Source: Spinacia oleracea (Eukaryota > Streptophyta > Magnoliopsida > Caryophyllales > Amaranthaceae). Taken from it: DNA of 64,000 nucleotides. Where the stretch lies: the NCBI RefSeq assembly GCF_020520425.1, contig NC_079487.1:128424385-128488384 (forward strand), written 5' to 3'. The translations under genes were made by a program, and so were the position numbers. Below are positions 1 to 11,334 of the stretch, one piece after another (position 1 is the first letter of the stretch; each line of letters opens with the position of its first letter). The notes beneath the pieces are model-generated. The model saw nothing but the letters and a program-made list of their open reading frames with translations. It had not been told where the DNA came from and did no database searches.

Positions 1-839
1 ACACAAGTCACTTGTGACAAAGACTTCCTCGGGGAGAAAAATAAAATACAGAAGAAAAATGGAAAAGGAAAGGGAAAGACAAAAGTTAAAAATAAAAAGA
101 TATTTTTGTTTCATTAAACATCACGTGCTATGCACGTGTATAGGTTTTTACCTGCTACAACAGGTCGTTTTTTTATTAAGGCCCATTGTTATAAAATAGA
201 ATAAATAGTTCAGCCCAGTCACAATTAATCGATACTTGGGACTGTTTAAAGAAGAATGTTGATAGTTGGGACTGTTTACGTGAATTTTGCCTTAATAATA
301 AGCCATACGACATCTACAATGATAACATACATCTGCATACTACAGATTCAAAGAATATACATAACTGTTACAATCAAAGCAATTACTATTCTGCATCCTA
401 AAGCACATCTCGTATTCCACCGCTTCTAGCTTGACACGAGCAGTGATTTTCGATGATTTCACATATTTTCAAGTAGAGCCCTTCGCAATCTGCACACGAA
501 TTGTTCTGATTGACGAGTTGATGATAAACTCTAAACCTGTATGAATCCATCCTTCCCAATTATTGAAACCCTAAAAAAATTCTCATCCATGAATGAGAAT
601 CAAGAACCTAGAAAACTCTAGGAAAACCCCAAATAAATTGGGAACAACCCAAAAATCAGGCCCGCACGATAGGGCGAATCTGTATTCCTCAGTTATCGTT
701 ATCTAAGGGCCTGCAATTCAAAAGTTAGGCCCGCACGATATAATGCTCCATAACCCCTAATTGTTATACCTGGGTACAACTATCTCTTGCTATAGGAACC
801 CCCCAAAACGACGCGTCTGTGTTGTTTGCTCTTTCTCGT

Positions 840-1110
840 TGTATCGTTTGTTCTTTCATGTTGTTTTTTTAATTTATCATAAAATTGTTCACAATTGTTG
901 TATTGTTTGTTCTTTCTTCTGAAATTTTATGTTCTTTTTTATATTGTTTGTTCTTTTTTGTTGAATTGTTTGTTCTTTTTTGTTTGTTCATAATAATTAT
1001 CCGTTTAATGTTCATAATGAAATCGTTCATACTTTTTGTTTTATTTGTTAATACCTTTTGTATTGTTTGTTCTTTCTTGTTCTATTCCTGAGCATCTTTT
1101 ATACCCTTGT
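840..1110. repeat. Degenerate TTGTTTGTTCTTT low-complexity repeat
   Basis: The phrase TTGTTTGTTCTTT and close variants recur many times on the plus strand. They give a T-rich, imperfect tandem array. The hydrophobic 68-codon reading frame across it is a by-product of the T-richness. Confidence 0.6.
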
Positions 1111-1499
1111 TCTTTCTTTTTAACCTATTTGTTTTCTTTACATGCTCATCATTTTCAAATCAATAAATGTTCATTTTTAAGTTACTTGTGATCATCATAT
1201 CAAATTACTTACTATTTTCATTTTCAGCCTACAACAATGAGGAAATTGAAACCGCGAAAGTCAAATATTATGTTCAAATCACACTTCATACACACATTCA
1301 AAAATATAAGAACTCGAGACTACATCAAAAGCAAGATTCAAGATTGAAGATATAGAAAAATAAGTGAATGATTTCTACCAATATCCTGTAATTCAAGTAC
1401 AATTTTACATAGGCAATGCCTAAAATGTTCAATTTTTTTTTAGTAAAATATGTTATTTGACATGTTTTAATTGCTCAATATATGTTCAAAGTAAAAACA

Positions 1500-1715
1500 T
1501 AGTAATGCAATAACTAAGTTCATTTTAAAATTAGTAAATACTCATTTCACAATCAGTAGATAAATGTTCATTTCTAAATTAGTTGAATAAATGAAGCTTG
1601 ACAAATAATTAGATAAACGTTCATATTTGAATGAGTAGATAATTCATTTTCAAATAAATCAATAAATAACCATTTCCAAAATAGTAAATATTCATTTCCA
1701 AAATAATAAATATTC
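1500..1715. repeat. Imperfect tandem repeat of AAATATTCATTTCCAAAATAG type
   Basis: Units of about 20-25 bp containing AAATATTCATTT or AAATGTTCATTT followed by CMAAATTAGT-like sequence repeat several times in direct orientation. The array lies just left of the foldback element. Confidence 0.5.
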
Positions 1716-1939
1716 ATTTTGGATGGGGGTACAATCAGCTCTGACTGTAGACGAATCCAACCAAAAATTTGCAAATCTATACTATTAAGTATTAACACAT
1801 CTGGCCCATGATTAGAGAGAATCCATAGACAAAAAAGTCCAACAGCAACAAATAGGTGTTGATGGGCTTTAACGAGATCATGCACCATAAAAGTGCGCAC
1901 AACCACATGTTGAATTGTTGAAATACGGGGAGTACTATC

Positions 1940-2876
1940 GCAGTCTGATTTTACTTGGCGCAATCCTTTTTACTTTTATTTTTTTCATTCTAAAAAAAAT
2001 TCCACCCTAACTTTTATTATTTTCTCTCAACCTTTTTTATATTATTTTGGTTTAATAAAATTTGATTTTTTTTAGTTTCATGTGTATCTAATCGAATTAT
2101 AGAATAAATATTTAGATTGCAATGGACCATATTTTTGACTTGGAATTGAGGTAATTTTCGTTTTTTTCCTGTTTTGTCGAGGCTTTTCATACAACTTGTA
2201 TGACATTAACACTTCTATTTTGTACATATTGAACAAAATGTAGTTAACTATTTCGTCCAGATTGAACAAAATATAATTAACCATTTTGTACAGATTCAAC
2301 ATAACAGAACTAAGTATTTCGTATAAATTGAACAAAACATAAATCCGTTCAAAATTGAACATAACATAAATAAGTTTTATCATCACTATTAATGTATAAA
2401 AAACAATCACTACATGACCAGTCGACAACTCTTTCATGGTAGACAGTTGAAATAACTAGTATCATCATTTTGTTCAACTTGTAGGGAATACTTAGTTCTG
2501 TTATGTTCAATCTGTATGGAATAGTTGATTATATTTTGTTCAATGTATAAGAAATAGTTAATTATATTATGTTCAATATGTACAAAATGGAAGTACTTAT
2601 TTCATACCAATTGCATGAAAAGACTCAAAGAATAGGAAAAAAAACGAAAATTACCACAATTCCAAGGTCTTCCAAGTCAAAATTATCGTACATTGCAATC
2701 AAATTATGTATTCTAATTTGATTAGCTATTGTGACCTTAATAAAAAAAAAATCAAATGCATTTAAACCAAAATAATATCAAAAAAGTAGAGAGAAAATAG
2801 TAAAAGTGGGAGTTAGAGTTTTTTTAGAATGAAAAAAATGAAAGTAAAAAGGTTTGCGTCGAGTAAAATCAGGTTG
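1940..2876. mobile_element. Long foldback (hairpin) MITE, about 937 bp
   Basis: The left end begins GCAGTCTGATTTTACTTGG and the right end is its near-complement, CGAGTAAAATCAGGTTGC. The complementarity continues inward through almost the whole element: the runs around 1965-2180 pair with 2650-2860, and the ACAAAATGT/GTTCAAT words on either side of about 2450 pair too. Only a short loop is left, near 2437-2465. There is no transposase frame, and no clean target-site duplication was found. Long arms with almost no spacer suggest a Mutator-like foldback MITE, but the superfamily is not proven. A transcript would fold into a hairpin of several hundred base pairs. Confidence 0.7.
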
Positions 2877-2890
2877 CATTTAGCAACGGT

Positions 2891-3830
2891 GTTAATAAGT
2901 AGTATTATTTGCCAAATTTTTTAGGGGTTTTATTGGGTTTATTTTGTTCGTCTTTAGATTTGAGTTAATTGGTACAATACTTGTTAATTTTGTGAGTTTT
3001 TGTTCCCCTCAAAAAAATAATTGTGATTTTTTGTGAGATTAATGATTGAATTGGTTAATTGTGTGATTTTGTATGATATTAATGCTGCTAAATTTTATTG
3101 TTTTTGTGTTGATTTTGATCTATTTGTTATTGTTTGATTTTTTATTTTTTATGTATACTTCGTGATGACCTTAATCACTTAAGGATAGCAAAAATTTTGC
3201 ATACTTTATAAATTGATTGAAAGTAAAATGAGGTTCGACCGTTGTTTCAAATGAAGATGCCTTTTAAAGGGGTGACATACAGTGAGAAGTATGATAGATT
3301 GATACAGACAACGAAGTATTTTTAGGATGTGACTCGTATACTCATTTTCTTTTAAAAAATCATGGGTCTGGACGGGCTGGGCTATGCTAAATAGGTCACT
3401 TTTTTTTTTGGTTAACTACGTTACCCAAACATGCTAAATAGGTCACTTGAACTAACTAAATATGACTTGTTTATGACCCGAACAGACCAATTTCATTAAG
3501 TTTGGGCCGTAGCCGCCCTTGACATGACCCATTTTATAGCTCTATGTTAAAACATTCAAGGGAACATTTTGGTTTTGTTGGTTTCGAAGTAAAATTATGT
3601 AAATATTAGAAATTAGTTACTTAACATTTGTTTTATCAATTTATTGTTGGACTGTGAACTATAAATCTATAATGGACGAACTTCATTGATAAAGAAAATA
3701 GAAATTAATGTGGTGTTGGTAGTTTCAGATGATGTTTGTTTAAGAGGGGGATATTGGAGGTGTAAGAATAACAATTAATTAATCAAATTAGTTTTGTATT
3801 TTTGCAAAAATAAAATGTTATAATTATATT
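2891..3830 (+). repeat. Direct repeat copy A, about 0.94 kb
   Basis: This starts GTTAATAAGTAGTATTATTTGCC and runs to a TAATTATATT at 3821-3830. It is repeated at 4010-4914 with small substitutions and indels. Shared landmarks are the TTTTGTTCGTCTTTAGATTTGAG phrase, the GGGGTGACAT phrase, the GACCCATTTTATAG phrase and the GAGGGGGATATTGGAGG phrase. No gene is visible. The ATGACCC-rich middle resembles transposon DNA. Confidence 0.75.
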
Positions 3831-5069
3831 GAGTTAAGCCTATGATTGGGGGTCTAAGTTTTGCAAAAAATCACCAATTGAGACCTCACTTTTTTTTGAT
3901 CAATAATTGGGACCTAAGGTTAGATTTGTGGTAGTTTAACTCACCTTTAATTCAAGGTTGACTATTCAAACTAATAAAATAAATCAAAAATAAATTATAA
4001 GAGTTATGAGTTAATAAGTAATATTATTTGCCAATTTTTTAAGGGTTTTATTGGGTTTATTTTGTTCGTCTTTAGATTTGAGTACATTGGTACTTGTTAA
4101 TTTTGTGATATTTTGTTCCCCTAAAAAAATGTGATTTTTTGTGAGATTAGTGATTGAAATTGGTTAATTTTGTGATTTTGTATGATATTAATGCTGCTAA
4201 GTTTTATTGTTCTTGTGTTGATTTTGATCGATTTGTTATGGTTATTTGATTTTTTTTATTTTTTTATTTTTTATGTTCACTTTGTGATTTTATACCTTAC
4301 TCACATAAGAAGAGCAAACTTTTTGCATGGTTTCTAAATTGATTGAAAGTAAAATGACATTCGGCCATTGTTTCGAATGAAGATGTTTTTTAAAGGGGTG
4401 ACATGCAGTGAGAAATATGATAGATTGATACACTTTCTTTCGTTTTCTTTACTGCTTCACTAGAGTACGAAGTATTTTAAGTTGTGACTCGTATACTAAT
4501 TTTCTTTTTTAAAAAAATGGGTCGGAGCGGGTTGGGTTATGTTAAATGGGTCACTTGAACTGACTAAATATGACCCGAATAGACCAACTTCATAAAGTAT
4601 GGGCCCGACCCGTCCGTGACATGACCCATTTTATAGTTCTATGTTAAAACATTCCGGCGAACATTTTGGTTTTGTTGGGTTTCTATGTAAAATTATGTGA
4701 ATATTAGAAATTAGTTACTTAACATTTTTTGATCAATTTATCGTTAACCTGTTAACTACAATGGACGAACTTCATTAATAAAAAATAAATTAATGTGGTG
4801 TTGATAGTTTCCGTTGATGTTTGTTCAAGAGGGGGATATTGGAGGTGTAAGAATTACAATTAATTAATTTAATTAGTTTTGTATTTTTGAAAATAAAATG
4901 TTATTATTATATTTCTTCTTTCTTAACCCAAGGACTAAACATTTTTTTAACCACCATAGTTAACTTTGGCTAGAAAAGTAAGATGAGGTCCCAATTATTG
5001 ACCAAAAAAAAGTGAGGTCCCAATTGGTGATTTTTTGTAAAACTTGAACCCCAATCATGGGGTTAACTC
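3831..5069. mobile_element. Candidate TIR element with 10-bp flanking direct repeats
   Basis: The left end GAGTTAAGCCTATGATTGGGG and the right end CCCCAATCATGGGGTTAACTC are inverted copies. The inverted arms continue for about 110 bp through the TCACCAATTGAGACCTCAC and ATAATTGGGACC words. The decamer TAATTATATT lies directly outside each end (3821-3830 and 5070-5079), which would fit a Mutator-type 9-10-bp target duplication. The interior, however, is copy B of a neighbouring direct repeat. Tandem duplication of a smaller insertion could therefore produce the same layout. No transposase is encoded. Confidence 0.5.
4010..4914 (+). repeat. Direct repeat copy B, about 0.9 kb
   Basis: Second copy of the segment at 2891-3830, in the same order and orientation. 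It sits between two oppositely oriented copies of a shorter module (3831-3957 and 4915-5069). Confidence 0.75.
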
Positions 5070-5240
5070 TAATTATATTTCTTATTTCTTAACCCAAGGA
5101 CTTAACATTTTTTTAACCACCATAGTTAACTTTGGCTAAAAAAGTAAGATGAGGTACCAATTATTGACCAAAAAAAAGTGAGGTCCCAATTGGTGATTTT
5201 TTGTAAAACTTGGACCCCAATCATGGGGTAACTCTAAAAA
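5070..5240 (+). repeat. Tandem second copy of the right-arm module
   Basis: The 170-bp block CTTAACCCAAGGACT...CCAATCATGGGG at about 4915-5069 is repeated immediately downstream with few changes. Both copies carry the same phrase, AGTGAGGTCCCAATTGGTGA. Confidence 0.75.
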
Positions 5241-5282
5241 TAGATGATTTAGAATTAGCACCTAAGGAAAACTTATTATATA

Positions 5283-5608
5283 CTCCCCCCGTCCCTTAAT
5301 ACTTGCACCGCTTTCCTTTTCGGGTCGTCCCTTAATACTTGCACCGCTTCTATAAATGGAAATCTTTACTAATATTATATTATTTCTCACACTTACCTAC
5401 TACCCCACCTACACCCCTATTACCTACAAAAAATCATTTAAAAATCAACACCCCTCACTCACCACTCCCACCCCTTACACATTTCCCACTAACTATATTA
5501 AAAAAAATACTCCACTATCAACAAACACCCATTAAATTAATAAGTCAATTCAAATGTCTTAAACTCCGCACCGTTCAAACCGGTACGAGTATTAAGGGAC
5601 GGAGGGAG
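5283..5608. mobile_element. Stowaway MITE with TA target duplication
   Basis: The left end CTCCCCCCGTCCCTTAATAC is the inverse of the right end GTATTAAGGGACGGAGGGAG. TA dinucleotides sit just outside (5281-5282 and 5609-5610), as Tc1/mariner-type Stowaway elements produce. The inner TIR words TTGCACCG and CCGGTACGAG are related. At 326 bp it has no coding capacity. A short internal duplication of CGTCCCTTAATACTTGCACCGC follows the left end. Confidence 0.85.
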
Positions 5609-6059
5609 TAGACTTTAACTTTGCATGCCCAGTTTTTCTGATAGTGGGATGAGCACTAATTGCACAACTGTTTGGTTGAGAAGAACTAATAAGTAATAAC
5701 ACCACATTTAGTGATTTAGATCACTCAAAACCCTTTTTCTTTTCTTTGATGATGTAATTATGTGGACCAGTAGTTATCTCGTTACAAAAAAAAGACTAAC
5801 CAAAGTCTTAAAGTTCTGTGATCAATGAATTAATTTTAGAAAAAAAATATGTTATACAAAATTCTTTGGCTAATGGTCTTAGTTTATTGTGGATGGATAT
5901 ATACAAAATTGTGATTTGTAACCTACAAAGCATAAAGCAATTTTTTATATAATTGTGGTTTTGTTCCTTTGGCAACCATTTCTACCCTTTTTTTTTCTTT
6001 GTACAACACACAGCTGAGTTTGATGGTACTTTAATGAGTATGATTTTCCAAATTATATA

Positions 6060-6437
6060 CTCCCTCTTTTTTTTTTTTTTTTTCTTCGATGGTCTTTTTT
6101 TTCTTTACATTTGGTATTTTGCACGTTTATTAACGACTGATTAATGTGCATTGAGATTGCTCTATTTTTTTTATTTAAACAAGAAAAATTACGTTTATTT
6201 ATAACGTTTTCACTTTTATCAAAAGTCTGTTATTGGGAATATGAGAAATTTTAATGTCCTAATAGAAATGTGTGAGAAATTAAATAACCCAATGTATTTA
6301 ATTGGCTAAAATAATCATTTGACACAAATTTTGATAGAATATTAACGAATTTATGTGATGATATAAAAGAAAATGTAAAGAACATTTTGAGACACCAAAA
6401 AAAAAAAAACGTAAAAAACAAAAAGAGACAGAGGGAG
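6060..6437. mobile_element. Stowaway-like MITE, about 378 bp
   Basis: The left end CTCCCTCTTTTTTT and the right end AGAGACAGAGGGAG are inverted. TA dinucleotides flank both ends (6058-6059, 6438-6439). Internal arms pair further: TCTTTACATTTGG-like words on the left match ATGTAAAGAACAT on the right, and ACGTTTATTAACG matches ATATTAACGAATTT. The long homopolymers next to the ends make the exact inner TIR length unclear. Confidence 0.7.
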
Positions 6438-6716
6438 TAGTACAGAGTAGATCGATTAAGTTGAACTTCAGTCATGTTCGGATTTTAAATTAGTACATGG
6501 TACGTGGGTTACAAAATAACGATTAAAGTTGGACATTAATTAGCGACACTCTAGTTTATACGAGTAATGTGAAATCACTTTGGCAATTAAGCATCGGGAG
6601 AAATGTGAATTTAACCATTACTTATGTAGTCATGTTCTTAATCGCGGATTTTGACAACCCAGTTAGAAGTCCTAAATCATAAGTTAAGAACAAAACATAA
6701 ACATAGAAAATAATAA

Positions 6717-8203
6717 CGGTTTTTTCATGAAATGCCCCTGAGGTTTCACGAAATTCACCAAATACCCCTGCGTGTTTCAAAATACATAATATACCCCTAT
6801 TTTTTTCATACTGTTCACCAAATACCCTTATTTTGACTTTCCGTTAGTCCTCCGTTAAGTCATGTTTATAATTCACCAATTGCACATATTTATAAACTTT
6901 TTGCACAATATACACTTATTTGTAAATTTGTTTGCACCAAATACCCAAATAGTGAAGAGCATAGGTTAAGGCTGGGTGAGGAGGCTCCGATATATCTTCA
7001 GTAACAACAGCCATATCGATACTCATCCCGCAAATATCATCTTCCCTGTTGAAGCTGTCATTACCAGTACCAAACTCAACACCATCCAAGGGACAATTGA
7101 AACAGACACCTCCATCATTCACCATATGTCCAAATTCTACCTCTTGAAGGTACCCATCATCTTTAGTAATCTTACAATGACAATCAATCTTGTAAATGCT
7201 ATCATTATCTGCAGAACCAATGGTAGGACGCCAAAATTCCTCTGCAGGGAAATAACTATTATCCCAGGCATCTTTTAGTATCCTATCATCACACTTATTT
7301 TTTTTTTGGGAACTTCTGGAATTCCATAGGCGTGTTATTCCACCAGAAATTCCATCCAGCGAAAAGAGGGTAATCCCCTTTACAATAAGCACCATAATCA
7401 GCTCCTAGATCTTCAAGCCACCCCGTAATGGCGGTTAATGTGGAGCTAATATCCATCCCAAAAGGATCAGCAGGCAACAATTCACGAATGTCCCTATCCT
7501 CTGAACCACCATGAACCATATTCTCTTTAGGAAGATGGACCGGAAAGATCCGATGCAAAAAATTCAAAGCCATCCCCAAAATAACAACAAATCAACAAAC
7601 TCTCTCCTCCAACAATCAACCCGAGCAAATATACGATGTAGCCGCCTCCCAAATATGGTTCTGAACATTATGAATCGAAACCCTAGAAACTGTAGCTGAC
7701 AATGGCGGTGGCGAAATCAATGGAGATGGCGGTGGCGGCAACATTACCAGATTAGACCCAGGACTCGGAGGAGGATATGGGTTTAAGGTTGGATTCGAAT
7801 CAGGAGGCGGGTACGGATTCGTGTTGGGGTTAGTGCTAATCAATGGGCTAGACATATTATTGTTTTTTAACAGAGCAAAAATGGCAGGAGTGAGAAAATG
7901 GAGTGAAGAAGATGATGAAATAGGAAATTGGGAATCTGGGATGAAGATGAATGGGTCTAGGAACAGGAGAGGAGAGAAGAGAAGAAGTGTTTTTTTATTT
8001 TTTTTTATTTTTAAGTGAATTGTAGAATATTGGATGAGTAAGGGTATAAAGGTAAAATAACACTAACGGAACATTAACGGTCGTTAAGTTCAAGGGTATT
8101 TGGTGCAAAATAAGTTTAAATAGGGGTATATTATGTATTTTGAAACACGTAGGGGTATTTGGTGAATTTCGTGAAACCTCATGGGCATATCATGAAAAAA
8201 CCG
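6717..8203. mobile_element. Mutator-like element carrying gene fragments (Pack-MULE type)
   Basis: The two ends are inverted copies: the left begins CGGTTTTTTCATGAAATGCC, and the right ends with its near-complement, GGCATATCATGAAAAAACCG. The TIRs extend for about 130 bp, through the ACCAAATACCCCT and CATAATATACCCCT words. The 9-bp sequence AAATAATAA flanks the element on both sides (6708-6716 and 8204-8212), the size Mutator-like elements generate. There is no transposase. The interior holds minus-strand protein-coding fragments instead, which is the definition of a Pack-MULE. The close match of the TIRs suggests moderate age. Confidence 0.8.
6916..7855 (-). pseudogene. Captured host-gene fragments of unknown family inside the MULE
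   Basis: Three minus-strand segments look like real coding sequence. One is a Pro-rich N-terminus (7616-7855) starting MSSPLISTNPNTNPYPPPDS and ending near a VQNHIWEAA segment. The second is a middle part (7295-7579) with DISSTLTAITGWLEDLG and GWNFWWNN motifs. The third is a C-terminal part (6916-7280) with DAWDNSYFPAEEFWRP and a Cys-His-bearing tail. They lie in different frames and are separated by non-coding bases, so one original gene with introns, or a decayed copy, is likely. I do not recognise the parent family. The start of the first part lies about 350 bp from the element's right end, which is close enough for a TIR to act as promoter, but no expression can be inferred. Confidence 0.5.
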
Positions 8204-8212
8204 AAATAATAA

Positions 8213-8998
8213 CGCATGCTAGTTTGAGAATGAATCATCATCAGTAGCTCAAAATTAGTTATAAATGACGTACAAGAAATTAGACAACTTTTAGTTCTTA
8301 TGATTTGATGCATCACAATCACAACAAACACTTGTAACAACATCAAGCTAGATTTTCCACCATCATGTTGTCTGATTATTATTTGTTTTTAAGGAAATGT
8401 TTTTCTACCTAATTTTCAACCATGCTGAATTTTTGTCTGATAATTAAAATTTATGTGACTGTTGATTAAGAATTTCTGAGATGAAGTTGATTCAGATTTC
8501 ATATGAATATTCGACATCCCGTCTAGTTACAATTTAGTGATTTCGACGGGAATACAGGTGAGTACTTAAAGTACCGTCATTTATATAGGAGTACCCCTAA
8601 ATGATGCGTAGTAACTTCTGTCACTTCTCTTGTAACGATGATGCTACTCCGTAGTACTCCCTCTTTCTTGTATCTTGAGAAGATTAATTTGCCAAGTTAC
8701 TTCGTGAAAATGAGAATTACAGTACAAAATTTGACCAGAAAACTTAAAATTCAAAATTGAAATCACATCGACCTAGTCAAATTATTAAAAGTTACGGAGT
8801 ACTACTCTACAAGACTACAACCAAATACCAATTAAATTCATTTTTCTTTCTTCAGTGTTACTATAACCAATTAACCACTTCTATGATATATTTATATACA
8901 CGATAATGAAAGGGATCGTGCTCCCCACATCAGAGTCTCGTACCTAGTACAACAAAGATTTCTCCCTTCTACTCCACCCACCTAACAAAAATTTAAAA
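8213..8998. other. Intergenic DNA and 3' flank of the TRM-like gene
   Basis: No gene seen. A partial Stowaway-like end (TACTCCCTCTTTCTTG) occurs near 8655. The last 100-200 bases probably include the 3' UTR of the minus-strand gene that ends at 8999. Confidence 0.5.
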
Positions 8999-10329
8999 TC
9001 AAATTTGTTGGCATTCAAGTCCAACAAGTTGATCTATCAACTCAGTAACCAACTGGTCAAAAATCCTTTGACTAAAATCTAATGCAGTATCTTCCAACTC
9101 ATCAGCCTTCAACAATCTCCTGTATTTCCAATTTGAATTATGTACTTCAGACTCAGCCATTCTGCATATTCTCCTCAACATTTCTGCATTTTCATGTATT
9201 TTGTAATCTCTTCTTTTTAACCCAACATTTCTCTCTCCATTTCCATCTGTTTCCCTTTTACAGTTTTCATTACTTTGAGATGTTGTGCAATTTCTGCTCA
9301 CTGACTCACACCCTTCCAATCTTGCATCTTCTTCTGTGAGAAAAGCGAAAAAAAGGCGAAAATTTTAGGAAAAAGTTGCACAAAACATGAACATATGCTA
9401 AAATTCAAATTCAAATTCAAATTCATGAATATAAGAATAATACCTGATGTTGTAACTTCAGGATCACTGATGATGAAGTCGGTAATATGATCAAGAACAG
9501 AAACTGGGCTAGAATTATCTGAATCACATTCTGCTTCATCTGTACTCGAAAAAATCTCTTTCTTTTTCTTTCTTCTTGCTTTAATTCCATCCAATTCTTC
9601 CTTTTTGCGACTAATATTATCTTTAATTGGAGAAAGATGATAACTTTGCTTTTGAGCATCAAAAAAGGCATCAATTTTTGGAGGATTTTGAGGTGATAAT
9701 TTCAAAGTAAGCCTCTCTTCATTTGAAAATACTCTGTCTTTGCTCTGTTCATCTCTGTTTCTCCTCTGTTTTCTCCCACATTTATCTCTCCTCCTCCTCC
9801 TACGTGTATTCCCTTTAATACCCACTTCAGAATACCCAAAATTGGATCCATTGATCTGATTTTTGCCTCTTTTTTCAAAGTTGAGAACAAAGAAATCGCC
9901 GTCTTCGAGCTCAAAAAAATCCGGTGTCTCCCTAAATGAAACAGAAGTCTTGACTCTCCTGTGCTGCATCTCCTCTGTTTTCTCTCTGAAATCATCTGAA
10001 TCCATTGATTTGCTCCTTGTAATCGGAATCGGAACCGGAAAAATCTGGGATAAATTAGAGCTCATTTCCGGCATAGAATCCAAACCCATTAGCCTTGCTA
10101 CTACATTAGGGGTTGCAGAACCATCTACACCAATTTTATCAATCTTCGAGAAATGCTGGTTGATATCAGTCTCAATTGGATCAGAAGGGTGAGTTGGTAG
10201 GCTTTTAGAACAGAGAATTCTGCTCAAAACAGCTGAAAAACACCCAAAGACATTGCCTTTACTTTTACACAAGTTTTCATTGAAAGAAGAAGATGAAGAA
10301 GACGAAGCAGAGGAAGGAGTGAACTTCAT
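8999..10329 (-). CDS. TRM/LONGIFOLIA-related protein with VARLMGLD motif, 406 aa
   Basis: There are two exons: 10329-9444 and 9333-8999. The donor is CATCAG|GTATTA and the acceptor CTCACAG|AAGAAG. Together they give 407 codons including the stop, and the join (phase 1) keeps the frame. The protein starts with a Ser-rich stretch (residues 6-15). The motif VARLMGLDSMP is at about 77-87; it is the DUF3741-type signature of plant TON1-recruiting-motif (TRM)/LONGIFOLIA proteins. Lys/Arg-rich blocks follow near 180-200 and 265-275. The C-terminus has an amphipathic helix-like segment, FDQLVTELIDQLVGL. Family members bind microtubules and recruit TON1 to shape cortical arrays and cell elongation, and several are short like this one. 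Which TRM subgroup it belongs to cannot be told. The start is the first ATG; a GA-rich leader lies just upstream. Confidence 0.8.
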
Positions 10330-10500
10330 TTCAGTAGAGAGAGAAAATGAAGAGAGAGAGAGAGTGAGAAGGGTAATTAGTTTAATTTTGGCTTTTGGTG
10401 TTGAAATTCAAGCAAAAGGAATGGGAACATGCAGAAGAAGAAAAAAAAGGGAAAGATTAGAGGAGGGAAAAAGGGAAAAGAAAAGAGAAATTTGAATGAG
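10330..10500 (-). promoter_or_regulatory. GA/CT-rich 5' leader of the TRM-like gene
   Basis: On the minus strand the region just upstream of the start codon is a CT-rich leader (plus strand GAGAGAGAGAGAGTGAGAAGG at about 10352-10372, then A/G-rich to 10497). Such pyrimidine-rich tracts are common in plant 5' UTRs and core promoters. A TATA box was not pinned down. Confidence 0.4.
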
Positions 10501-11334
10501 ATAGTCATCATATAAAAAGGAGGCAAAGGGTGAAAAAAAAGTAAAGATCATGTTTTGGATCAGTAAAAGAATGGTCAAAGGAAGTTAGGGATTGTTGTTT
10601 AATTTTTTTGTAAAGTTGTTACTAGGGTTGGCAAAAGAATAGTGATAAACAATAGTATAGGTTAACAAAAGTAAAGAGAGTTGTATAATAAATGATGTAA
10701 ATTCTAGACGGGATTCGATTTCGAGATATGGATATAGATCATAAACTTAATCAATTAAGTTATTTAACATCATAAATTAGAGCAAATGATGTAAATGAGA
10801 TTCGATTTTGAGTCGTGAGTACGACCCTGTGATTTTTATCTAAGTCAAACTGATGTAGATAACATGTAGATTTGTATTACTCTTATAGATCATTTCCACC
10901 ATTGATAAGTAAAATGTTCCAATTAATGGTTAAGTGAGTTTACATGTTTGGGTGTGAAAGAAAGATGGCGGGTTGAAGATTTGAAAAAAGTGGGTTATTA
11001 TGGAAACGCCCTTTGAAGTGTCATTTTATTGGTGAAGAATTTGTCTAAAATGGTGAGAATGCAGGGAGTGTTCTGTAATTTTCAGATTAAATAGTATAAA
11101 TCCAAATAAGAAGAATTGTGGAACAGGAAGTTGTCCCCTTATCTTTATTGGTAGGACCTGGACCAAATTTTATTCTTCAACTTTTTTTTTGCAAGGTTTA
11201 TTCTTCAACTTACCAACAATATTTCAAATGGGTCTAGGCTACTGGCTAAGTAGATTGGGGTTTAAGTATGTCGACTGGCATGCGCATGTTATTAGAATTT
11301 TTTTTTTTGATAAATAAGAAAGAAGATTTAGGTC
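10501..11334. other. Intergenic DNA
   Basis: AT-rich sequence without a recognisable gene. The phrase GATGTAAAT(TC)...GAGATTCGATTT occurs twice (near 10692 and 10788) as a short degenerate duplication of about 100 bp. Confidence 0.5.

Larger units (their letters stand above)
1..1939. other. AT-rich intergenic DNA without a recognised gene
   Basis: No reading frame here looks like a conserved protein. A 14-bp phrase beginning AGGCCCGCACGATA occurs twice (about 659 and 727). The only small frame I weighed is a 50-codon Cys-containing minus-strand ORF at 398-550, which I do not recognise. The rest is low-complexity T-rich or A-rich sequence. Confidence 0.6.

Noticed and set aside
398-550. Minus-strand 50-codon ORF beginning MDSYRFRVYH with several Cys
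   Set aside because: Too short, no recognised motif beyond scattered Cys, and no splice partners seen. Left as unproven.
1574-2437. Two minus-strand frames of 119-129 codons
   Set aside because: They run through AT-rich repeats and one arm of the foldback MITE, with no family-like sequence.
5339-5611. 90-codon Pro/Thr-rich frame
   Set aside because: It lies wholly within a Stowaway MITE bounded by TA.
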